A stretch of 64,000 bases of DNA from Longibacter sp051155795. GTDB lineage: Bacteria > Bacteroidota > Rhodothermia > Rhodothermales > Salinibacteraceae. The position numbers and the translations under genes were made by a program. Positions 35,580-42,821 of the stretch are shown piece by piece; positions within the stretch are counted from its first letter, which is position 1, and every line of letters begins with the position of its first letter. The notes below the pieces were generated by a model, which worked only from the letters and a program-made list of their open reading frames with translations, searched no databases and was not told the DNA's origin. The stretch lies in assembly GCF_051155795.1 (NCBI RefSeq), contig NZ_DAXETW010000027.1, positions 1 through 64,000 on the forward strand, written 5' to 3'.

Positions 35580-36419
35580 TCAGTTCCAGTACTGAACCAC
35601 GGTCAGGTGACCGCCGATACGACTGATCGCCAGTCGAAGGTCGATGACGACGTCGTCCGTCTGCCAGCGGGCTCGACGGAGGTGCGAATGACTGGAGGTT
35701 TCCGTTTCGATCGGTGCCGGGTCGATGTGGCGCGGCACACCGAGTCGACGGTTGACGGACCGCACCACCTCATCGAACATCACATCGTATGTGGCGAGCG
35801 CGGCGCCGGTATCGACCCCGCCCTGCTGCATCATGCGAATAAATTCACGCCCCGACATCTGCGTTGCCTCGTCCCACCGATAGACGGCACAGCGAACGAG
35901 CGAGTCCGGTCGGGAATAAAAATAAGCCACCTGGCCGGGAGGAAGAAGCGTCGCTTCGCGGTCATAGGACGCCGGAGCGTCCAGGTCGTGGGTATCGACG
36001 GCCGGGCAGGCGTCTCGGGTCACCTCGGGCGCCTTGGACGTCCCGTTGCCGGCACTATCGGGGATCAGTTCCCGTGCGTCGAAGAGCGCCTCGTATGCCC
36101 TGACGCCTTTCATCGTCGGTTGATCAACCCAGACGGGCGGCACCGGATCGAAGACACGTGCACTATCCGGCGTCTCCGGTCGCAGCACGGTGGTACCGAC
36201 CTCCTGGTCCGGTGCCTCGGGCTCAACGATCGACGCGATCGTCAGCGCGGAATCTTGCGCCGCCGGCTGCACCGGTTGCACAATCGCCTCGCTGGGAAAC
36301 GTAACGCCGGAAGGAAAAACGCCGGGCGGCAGAGCAGGCTGCGCCGAGACAACGGACACGGCAGCAGCCCCCTGCAAAAGAAGCGCGCAGGTAACGCAGA
36401 GGACTCGGTAGGCCAGCAT
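35580..36419 (-). CDS. Secreted protein of unknown function
   Basis: 279 residues from the ATG at 36419, which begins a signal peptide (MLAYRVLCVTCALLLQGAAA, cleavage after VSA). No family recognised. The mature protein has a Pro/Val-rich first third (ALPPGVFPSGVTFPS), then an alpha/beta portion with two Cys residues (DACPAVD, VRCAVYRW). The C-terminal part (ARWQTDDVVIDLRLAISR and LTVVQYW) looks like a compact beta-sheet domain that may bind a ligand. Convergent with pckA and sharing its terminator. Confidence 0.65.
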   Translation of the reverse strand: MLAYRVLCVTCALLLQGAAAVSVVSAQPALPPGVFPSGVTFPSEAIVQPVQPAAQDSALTIASIVEPEAPDQEVGTTVLRPETPDSARVFDPVPPVWVDQPTMKGVRAYEALFDARELIPDSAGNGTSKAPEVTRDACPAVDTHDLDAPASYDREATLLPPGQVAYFYSRPDSLVRCAVYRWDEATQMSGREFIRMMQQGGVDTGAALATYDVMFDEVVRSVNRRLGVPRHIDPAPIETETSSHSHLRRARWQTDDVVIDLRLAISRIGGHLTVVQYWN

Positions 36420-36663
36420 GGACGGTGCTGTAATCGTGCAATGGGGTGGGAAATATATACCCCGCAACAATCGGCCCACTTTTTACCCATGCCGAAAAGA
36501 AGTGTCGTTACACCGCAGCAAATGTGGTCGTAGATTCTGCAACCACCGACAGCAGCCCATTGACGATGGATAATGTAGAGATCTTCGTGGCAATCGAAAA
36601 GCGGTTGTCGGTCGGATGTGCCATGATCGTACCGAGGCCGACAATGATAATGCGACGACGTTT

Positions 36664-36680
36664 CGTATATTTTGTATACG
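36664..36680. promoter_or_regulatory. Inverted repeat CGTATA-N5-TATACG in regulator promoter
   Basis: A perfect 6+6 inverted repeat with a five-base spacer, in the most AT-rich spot of the region, 29-45 bases upstream of the WYL-regulator start. It is placed where a promoter -10 region or an autoregulatory operator would be expected. Confidence 0.5.
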
Positions 36681-36708
36681 CTGTTACTTCGTTACGCACT
36701 ACGAGCGC

Positions 36709-37719
36709 ATGACTTCTTCCGAGCGCTGGCCCGCGCTGCTTACGCAACTTGATGGCTCGTCCTGGCAGCGTGCGATCGACCTCGCGCGCCGACTGGGCGT
36801 GAGTGAGCGCACGGTGTACCGCGATGTTCAGCAGTTGACCGAGATGGGGGTGCCGATCCAGGGTGTTCCGGGCAACGGCTATCGCCTCCCCTCCTCGTAT
36901 CTTCTGGACCCGGTCACACTGTCGGTGGATGAGGCGATTATGCTTGTCCTCGGGAGTGCCTACGCCGCTCAGAATTTTGAGGGAAAGTACCATGCATCGG
37001 CGCGGTCGGTCGGGCGCAAACTCCGGGACCACTTGCCGGACGAGGCGGCCCAGCGTGCGTTCTCGCTTCGCGGAAGCGTTCACCTCGTGCCGCCGAGCGT
37101 CTTCGGCAACCCCGCAGAGGAAACGCTGCTCCGGACGATCCGCCGCGCCCTCCTAGAGGAACGCGTCGTTCGCTGCTCACGCACCACGGAGGACGGTCCG
37201 GTGATCGACCGCCTGCGGCCCTTCGGCCTGGTACGCCAGAACGCGACGTGGAGCGTCGTGGGCGAACGCATCCGTGATTCCTCGCCAACGCGTAGCCGCC
37301 GCGTGGTTTCTCTACGCGTGGATCGGATGCAGCACGTGGAGATGACCGAGGAGTCCTTCGAGCGCCCGTCCGGATACCATTCGACATCGGACCGCAACCC
37401 GACGACACGAGAACGGGTCATTCGCGTCGTGTTCTCGGCAGAGGTAGCGCCCCTCGTTCATGTCGGCCCGTCGATGCGCGTCGAAGAGACGGAGCGGACA
37501 GGAAACGGACGCCTCGTGATGACGCTGCGCGTATTCCACGAACTAGAAGTCATGCCCTGGCTGCTGAGCTGGGGGAGCCACGTCCGCGTTCTTTCACCAC
37601 AGGCTCTGTCGGAACGAATTGCCGACGAGGCACGAAAGGTGCTCGGACAGTACGACGATGTACCGACGCTGCTGGATCAACCGGAGGCGGGCACGCCGTC
37701 CCCCGAATCGGTCGCGTGA
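36709..37719 (+). CDS. HTH/WYL-domain transcriptional regulator
   Basis: 336 residues. The N-terminal HTH_11-type winged helix is WPALLTQLDGSSWQRAIDLA then RRLGVSERTVYRDVQQLTEM, followed by GVPIQGVPGNGYRL, the standard YafY/DeoR-like opening. The middle is a WYL domain (LEERVVRCSRTTEDGPVIDR, LRPFGLVRQNATWSVVGER) whose exact W-Y-L triad is not conserved (RQNATWSVVG in its place), then the WCX C-terminal domain (PWLLSWGSHVRVLSPQAL). Ligand unknown. The ATG at 36709 follows the AT-rich inverted repeat. The hydrolase gene begins 68 bases after the stop, or overlaps it by 4 bases if a GTG at 37716 is used. Confidence 0.9.
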   Translation: MTSSERWPALLTQLDGSSWQRAIDLARRLGVSERTVYRDVQQLTEMGVPIQGVPGNGYRLPSSYLLDPVTLSVDEAIMLVLGSAYAAQNFEGKYHASARSVGRKLRDHLPDEAAQRAFSLRGSVHLVPPSVFGNPAEETLLRTIRRALLEERVVRCSRTTEDGPVIDRLRPFGLVRQNATWSVVGERIRDSSPTRSRRVVSLRVDRMQHVEMTEESFERPSGYHSTSDRNPTTRERVIRVVFSAEVAPLVHVGPSMRVEETERTGNGRLVMTLRVFHELEVMPWLLSWGSHVRVLSPQALSERIADEARKVLGQYDDVPTLLDQPEAGTPSPESVA

Positions 37720-37787
37720 CGGGCGACGCCAGCCGGTGCTTCCGTTGTCTACTCCGTCGCTCCATTGATGGACGCGTTCTGTTCCCC

Positions 37788-38627
37788 ATGGATGATTTCC
37801 CTTTCCCCACGTCTTATATTCGCGTCGAAGCCGGACGGATCGCGTACACGGATCTTGGGAATGGGCCGCCCGTCGTGTGCTTGCACGGCAACCCGACCTG
37901 GGGCCTGATGTACCGGCACCTTCTGCGAGACCTCACCCCGGCGTACCGCTGCATCGTACCGGACTATCTCGGGTTTGGACGGTCCGACAAACCCGCCGGT
38001 GCGTCCTACCGGCCGCCGCACCACGCTACACGAATCGAAGCGCTGATCAACCATCTCAACCTCGACGACATCACTCTCGTCGTCCATGACTGGGGCGGGC
38101 CCATTGGCCTTTCGTACGCGCTCGGAAACGCGGACCGTGTCTCGCGTCTCGTCCTGATGAACACGTGGCTCTGGCCGAACGATGCCGACCCGTGGATTGC
38201 GGCCTTCTCACGGCTGGCGGGCGGTCGCGTCGCACGCCCCTTCGTACGGGGGTTTAACGCCTTCGCTCACCTCGCCCTTCGCCTCGGGACGCATCGCCCC
38301 CTGCCGGAGAAGATCCTGGCCGCCTACCTGCGCCCGCTCGACTCCCCCGACCGGCGCCTCCCGACCTGGACCTTTGCACGGTCCCTCCTCACAGAGACGG
38401 CATGGCTACGGTCGCTCTGGTCTCGACGGCGACGCCTTCGGTCGATGGACGCGGTCGTCGTCTGGGGACGGCGCGACCCCGCACTGGGAGCGGCCCGCTA
38501 CCTGAATCGGTGGCGACGCCTGCTACCGGACGCGCGCGTGTACGAAACGCAGGCCTCCCACTTCGTCCCGGAGGACCTCGGAACCGACCTCGTCACCCAT
38601 ATTCGGAGGGGTCTCCCCCGGGTCTGA
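37788..38627 (+). CDS. Alpha/beta hydrolase, haloalkane-dehalogenase-like
   Basis: 279 residues. HGNPTWGLMYRHLL gives the oxyanion loop, and the nucleophile elbow VVHDWGGPIGLSYAL carries Asp rather than Ser, followed by Trp, as in haloalkane dehalogenases and epoxide hydrolases. The acid region and the catalytic His (ASHFVPEDLG) are in the expected C-terminal positions. The cap domain is rich in Arg and Leu. By family it could hydrolyse C-halogen or epoxide bonds; substrate unknown. The ATG at 37788 (MDDFPFPTSYIRVEA) is preferred; a GTG at 37716 would overlap the preceding regulator stop. Likely co-transcribed with, and possibly regulated by, the WYL protein. Confidence 0.88.
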   Translation: MDDFPFPTSYIRVEAGRIAYTDLGNGPPVVCLHGNPTWGLMYRHLLRDLTPAYRCIVPDYLGFGRSDKPAGASYRPPHHATRIEALINHLNLDDITLVVHDWGGPIGLSYALGNADRVSRLVLMNTWLWPNDADPWIAAFSRLAGGRVARPFVRGFNAFAHLALRLGTHRPLPEKILAAYLRPLDSPDRRLPTWTFARSLLTETAWLRSLWSRRRRLRSMDAVVVWGRRDPALGAARYLNRWRRLLPDARVYETQASHFVPEDLGTDLVTHIRRGLPRV

Positions 38628-38677
38628 CCGGTACGCGGCGACGCTGCAACCGTGGGCATATATCCTTTGCGGCGGCG

Positions 38678-39043
38678 CTACCGGCACGCACGCGATCCTC
38701 GGGCGGGGGTCACGTCGACGAAGCGTCCGCTGGTGTCGCGCCAGAGCCGGACGTGCCCGACAATGAGATCTCCGTTTCGACCTCGGCCCTCTGTTCCGAT
38801 CACATGTCGCGCGCTGGACGCTGCTACGTCCTGGGGCAGCTCCCTTGCCCAGGCACTCGATAGCCGCTCGAGGTGACAGGCGTAGGTCCGGACCGCCTTG
38901 AGCGAGTCGCCAGCGGCAGGCGCGGTGCGGGTGGCGTCGATCACCACCGAAGCCCACCAGACATTCGACCCGAGCAGGGCGACGGTTAGCATACCGGCAA
39001 TCCAGGGCCATCGGGTCCTGGCAGACAGGGGCGGGGTGGGCAT
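38678..39043 (-). CDS. Small membrane-anchored protein of unknown function
   Basis: 121 residues from the ATG at 39043. An N-terminal anchor or signal segment (WPWIAGMLTVALLGSNVWWA) is followed by a charged extracytoplasmic domain (TYACHLERLSSAWARELPQD, VGHVRLWRDTSGRFVDV). No family recognised. The open frame extends upstream into the kinase gene, but only the part from 39043 has plausible composition. It lies 110 bases downstream of the sensor kinase on the same strand and may be an accessory to it. Confidence 0.5.
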   Translation of the reverse strand: MPTPPLSARTRWPWIAGMLTVALLGSNVWWASVVIDATRTAPAAGDSLKAVRTYACHLERLSSAWARELPQDVAASSARHVIGTEGRGRNGDLIVGHVRLWRDTSGRFVDVTPARGSRACR

Positions 39044-39152
39044 GCGCAGCTGGAAAGCACGAGAGAAAGGGACACGTCGAGACGTCACCCCGGGGAGCCG
39101 CGACGACCGGCAGGACCGCACCTGATCTGCCACCTCAACTGATCTGCCGACG

Positions 39153-41213
39153 TCACACGTCTGAATCGCCGACCGGCGCGTGGATATCCTCCATCTGGTC
39201 ACGGACAACGGCCGATTCTCCATTGTATGCGAGGGACGGGGGAAGGTCGACGATGAAACAGCTCCCCTGATCCGGGTCACTTTCAACGATGATGTGCCCT
39301 CCCAGGAGATCGACCATTCGCTTCGTAATAGCCAGCCCGAGGCCGGTCCCCTCATGCGTTCGCGTTCGACCATCGGACTCCTGCTTGAACGGCTCGAACA
39401 GATGTGGGAGAAAGTCGCTGTCAATGCCGATGCCCGTATCCTCCACGACGAACCGAACACCGGGGTCCGACTCCTCCACCGTCACCTGGACGTGTCCTAC
39501 ATCGGTGAACTTAAGCGCGTTATGCACCAGATTCGTCATGATCCGGTAGCATAACACGCGATCGGTCGGAATAACCGGGGCGTCCGACGTTTCCAGACGC
39601 AGCGGGACGCCCGTTTCATCGGACATGGGCTCGTGCGCAGCTACGACCTCGCAGGCGATGGCACCGGTGTCGACATCAGCGACATGCAGGTCCATCGTCC
39701 CCGCCTCGATCTGCGCCATGTCCAGCACGGATCGCAGCGTTTCGGAGAGACGTCGGCCGCTCTCGCGGATTCGCTTCGCGAAAAGGTCGTGGGTATCGGG
39801 CGGCTCCTCAATGATGAGCTCGGCGTAGCCGATAATGCTTGTGATTGGAGTGCGAAGCTCATGGCTCATGTTGTTCAGAAGACTCGACTTCAGTCGAGCG
39901 ACCTGTTCGGCCTCCTGCTTCGCCAAAAGCAACTCGGCTTCATCTCGCTTCCGGTCGGTGGCATCGCGAATGGCCACAACGCGCAGTTTCTGATCCTCCT
40001 CCTCGACCACTTTCGCCTGCAGGTCGGCGGGAAACGTCGATCCATCCCGGCGCACCAGCACGCACTCGTACGGGTCTTCCCCGTCCCGGTCGATCTGCGC
40101 TATCGCGATCGGTCGCGTGGATTCGGTGACAAACTCAAGGGCGTTTCGACCAATCAGGTCATCGCGATCATAGCCCATCATCTCCGTAATCGCCTGGTTG
40201 ACGTCGACGATTTTTCCGTCGGCGTGTATTACGACACCCTCGAATGTCGCCTCGGCAAGGCGACGTAGGCGCGCCCGGCTGTCGGCAAGCTGTTTTGTCT
40301 GCCTCCGCACCTGAACGCGGAGCAAGACGACGGCTCCGGCGGCCAGCAAGATGAGCAGACCGCCGAGGATGAGAGCGTTGCGGTAGAAGCGCCCCGGCAC
40401 CTCCGCGCGGACGAGCTCACCGGCCGATCGGGGGATGACTTCGTAGTAGGACGTGTACGGCCGCGTGAAATCGTGCTGCTGTAGCACTCCCGTCACCCGT
40501 ACGCGGTCTCCGGGCTCAAACCGGTCCAGGGAGATATCGGCCTGATGCGCATTGGGGACGAACACTGTAAGCACATCGTCCCCGCCCGGTGCCTCCAGAG
40601 TCAGGTAATGGCCACCGCGATTTCTGTCGTTGACGTCAACGCGACCGGACAGTTCGACGATCATGCTTTCGTATCGCTCGCCAAGGGCCTGGCTGACATC
40701 CAGAGCAAGCGGCTCGGGAATGCGCGGCGGCACGGGCAGAACGTCGTACGACGATGCGCGAACCTGCGTGCGACCGTTCACCTGCTCCACGACGCCGGTC
40801 GCGACGAGGCTGTCCCCGCGGGCGACGTCTGATGGCGCTCCCGTCACAACCGCAATACCGTGACCATCGGACTGGATGACCAGGACGTTGTCATCCACCA
40901 GGCCGAACTCTGCGCCAACGCGTCCAGCGACCTTCACGAAGGAACCGATGCGGTCGGGTTCGCCGTCGCCGTCGGCATCCAGCCGAACCGGGCCGGGACG
41001 TTCAATGGGGACTGCATCCGATTCGACCGACGCCGTGTCATCACGCACCGATGGTGCTGCGGGCGGCACGAGAACGGCCGTTCCGTGCGTAGAGACGCCA
41101 GACATACCACAGGTGCTTGAGGCACTCGTCGTTGAAACGAGCGCCAGCAGGACAGTGGAGGCGCAGATGACGGCGACGACGCGTGGAGACATACGTCGGA
41201 ACCACCGGTTCAT
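39153..41213 (-). CDS. Membrane sensor histidine kinase with periplasmic OB-like domains and PAS
   Basis: 686 residues from the ATG at 41213. Signal/TM1 (SPRVVAVICASTVLLALVST), then a periplasmic region of ~250 residues containing two OB-fold-like units (SFVKVAGRVG with DSLVATGVVEQVNGRTQVRA; MIVELSGRVDVNDRN with DRVRVTGVLQQHD). A DADGDGEPD segment before the first looks like a calcium-binding loop. TM2 is ALILGGLLILLAAGAVVLL. A PAS domain (EGVVIHADGKIVDVNQAITE) ends in RDATDRKRDEAE. The HisKA box is LNNMSHELRTPITSIIGYAE, and HATPase motifs are NLVHNALKFTD, VVEDTGIGID and GTGLGLAI. Start alternatives: ATG 41249 or GTG 41261. No response regulator is adjacent. Confidence 0.9.
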   Translation of the reverse strand: MNRWFRRMSPRVVAVICASTVLLALVSTTSASSTCGMSGVSTHGTAVLVPPAAPSVRDDTASVESDAVPIERPGPVRLDADGDGEPDRIGSFVKVAGRVGAEFGLVDDNVLVIQSDGHGIAVVTGAPSDVARGDSLVATGVVEQVNGRTQVRASSYDVLPVPPRIPEPLALDVSQALGERYESMIVELSGRVDVNDRNRGGHYLTLEAPGGDDVLTVFVPNAHQADISLDRFEPGDRVRVTGVLQQHDFTRPYTSYYEVIPRSAGELVRAEVPGRFYRNALILGGLLILLAAGAVVLLRVQVRRQTKQLADSRARLRRLAEATFEGVVIHADGKIVDVNQAITEMMGYDRDDLIGRNALEFVTESTRPIAIAQIDRDGEDPYECVLVRRDGSTFPADLQAKVVEEEDQKLRVVAIRDATDRKRDEAELLLAKQEAEQVARLKSSLLNNMSHELRTPITSIIGYAELIIEEPPDTHDLFAKRIRESGRRLSETLRSVLDMAQIEAGTMDLHVADVDTGAIACEVVAAHEPMSDETGVPLRLETSDAPVIPTDRVLCYRIMTNLVHNALKFTDVGHVQVTVEESDPGVRFVVEDTGIGIDSDFLPHLFEPFKQESDGRTRTHEGTGLGLAITKRMVDLLGGHIIVESDPDQGSCFIVDLPPSLAYNGESAVVRDQMEDIHAPVGDSDV

Positions 41214-41578
41214 CGCAGCCTTCGAATGCCGGGCAATCGACGGCGCCATACGTGGGCTCACGGGGGCGGGGTGGGTATCGATGTCGGCTCGTCACGCACG
41301 GTGGGGACAGGGCGTGAGGAAACCGTTCACCACGCCTGCATAATACGGAGGATGAATCCATCGTGCAATGACGGCATAACGGTACCGTCACTTTTCACGT
41401 ATCCACCATGGTGTAATCGGAGGAGACCTCCGACCATGCAGCAGGTGTTCTCGGATCCTGTATGCTCGATTCCATTCGGGTCGAACCCGGTCCGGGCGCA
41501 TGAATTAGATGCAACTGGCCTGCGTGAATACCTGCGGGCACAGAATACCCCTTCTCGTCGACCGTCGATCGTCCGATT
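41214..41578. other. Divergent promoter region between sensor kinase and PspB-like gene
   Basis: About 365 bases. No gene, repeat or terminator recognised; presumably contains promoters in both directions. Confidence 0.45.
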
Positions 41579-42025
41579 ATGCTTTCTCCCGGAACGCTCA
41601 CCATTCTCCTCCTCTTCGGTTTGCCGATCGTCGCCGTTGTCGCCTGGGCATACGTGAAACAGCTACAGATCACCGCTGCGTCCGGGCCGCCGGAGACGGT
41701 TCAGAAGCTACAGTCCGACCTTTCGTCGCTTCAAGATAACGTCTCGACTTTGCGGGCAGAGCGCGGCGAACTGCAGCGCCGCATCCAGAATCTCGAGACG
41801 ATCGTGACCAACGAGACCTGGGACGACGAACGCCGGCTTTCCACCCCATCCAGGGCGACGGATCCGGTGGATCCCGAGGAGGAAGACGAACGCGCACGTG
41901 ACAAGCAGATGGACTCGGGGCCATCATCCCCTCCCCTGGATCTACCGGACGACGTGCGCGACGACGCGTCGGAAGCGTCAGACCGGGCCGCTCGGCTGGC
42001 GGAGCGTCTCCGTCGAACATCGTAG
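41579..42025 (+). CDS. PspB-like membrane protein with coiled-coil and acidic tail
   Basis: 148 residues. One N-terminal TM (LTILLLFGLPIVAVVAWAYV) is followed by a short coiled-coil (LSSLQDNVSTLRAERGELQR) and RIQNLETIVTNETWDD. The TM plus the R-IxxLExIxxxE pattern resembles phage-shock protein B, which senses envelope stress with PspC. The remaining ~70 residues are acidic and disordered, unlike E. coli PspB (74 aa). No pspA or pspC is nearby. An intrinsic terminator follows, so this is probably a single-gene unit. Confidence 0.6.
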   Translation: MLSPGTLTILLLFGLPIVAVVAWAYVKQLQITAASGPPETVQKLQSDLSSLQDNVSTLRAERGELQRRIQNLETIVTNETWDDERRLSTPSRATDPVDPEEEDERARDKQMDSGPSSPPLDLPDDVRDDASEASDRAARLAERLRRTS

Positions 42026-42068
42026 CATCTAAATCCGCTCGGGACGGGATCCCGCTACGGGACGATAC

Positions 42069-42099
42069 GGGCTTTCCGCCGGGGCGGGAAGCCCTCTTT
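42069..42099 (+). terminator. Intrinsic terminator after PspB-like gene
   Basis: GGGCTTTCCG (42069-42078) pairs with CGGGAAGCCC (42085-42094) with one T-G wobble and a six-base loop, followed by TCTTTC. It separates the PspB-like gene from the riboswitch leader. Confidence 0.7.
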
Positions 42100-42219
42100 C
42101 AGGCGGGACGTATTCTTTGGAATCGGTCCATGTCGCCCTGTGGGGACACTTTGAATAGGACAACGTGAAGGCGGTTGGAAATCAACGCCGGGCGTTGTAC
42201 GTTGTCATTGTTCTTTCAC

Positions 42220-42576
42220 AGGCACCGCTGGTTCTCGCGTGATCGGCACGACCGACACGTGAGATGAAAAGGGAACACCCGTGCAACGAATGCGACCGAC
42301 ACCATCACGGTTCGAGGTTGCAAATCGTTCAGTCGGGGGCTGTACCCGCAACTGTAAGCCGGGCGGTGCGTCGTCTATCGATGATGTCTCCGGTCACTGT
42401 GCTGGGCCGGCAGCGCGTTCACACGAGAACGCGGGGCCGTCAGCATGGGAAGGCCGAGGGCTGAGATGTCGGCGCTCTGCACTCTGCGTTCGTGCCACGT
42501 AACCCGTGTCGGCGATGCTGCCGTCGCGGAAACGTTCGCGCATGCCCGGTAAGCCAGGAGACCTGCCACCGGTGTG
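42220..42576 (+). ncRNA. Cobalamin (B12) riboswitch
   Basis: Conserved blocks of the adenosylcobalamin-type riboswitch appear in order: AAAAGGGAACACCCGTGCAA (42267-42286), GCTGTACCCGCAACTGTAAG (42339-42358), the CACTG and GGGAAGGCC segments (42395-42455), and the B12 box AGCCAGGAGACCTGCC (42552-42567). GCACCG near 42222 can pair with CGGTGT just after the B12 box as the closing helix. The stretch between GGAAGGCC and the B12 box is long (~95 bases), suggesting an enlarged peripheral arm. It lies upstream of a BtuB-like receptor gene and controls it by feedback. Confidence 0.93.
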
Positions 42577-42790
42577 ATTCGCCAACATACCTTCGGGATC
42601 TGAGGGTGGTGGCGTGCACGGCCCCTTCTCCAGCTCGTCTCCGCACCGGGAGCACGTCGCGAAGCACACGTTCGAGTGTGCCGCACTCTTCCGGCGCGAG
42701 GCAACTGCCCTTGCCGCGTCTGCCGGTCTTCGCGGATGCTCGAGCTCTGATCTCGTCGAATACGATCCTCAGGAAGCCGCCCGTTCACGA
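42577..42790 (+). promoter_or_regulatory. Expression platform between riboswitch and terminator
   Basis: About 210 bases of leader between the B12 box and the terminator. CTGAGGGTGGTGG at about 42600-42612 can pair, with one bulge, with the CCCACCTC arm of the terminator at 42791-42821 and is a candidate anti-terminator. No gene supported here; a frame across 42614-43531 is a shadow. Confidence 0.4.
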
Positions 42791-42821
42791 CCCCACCTCT
42801 TGTCTGAGGTGAGGTTTTTTT
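42791..42821 (+). terminator. Riboswitch-controlled terminator abutting btuB start
   Basis: CACCTC (42794-42799) pairs with GAGGTG (42806-42811), the stem is extended by CC/GG across a C-A mismatch, and seven T residues (42815-42821) follow. The ATG of the receptor gene begins at 42822, directly after the T-tract. Consistent with B12-dependent premature termination. Confidence 0.85.
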
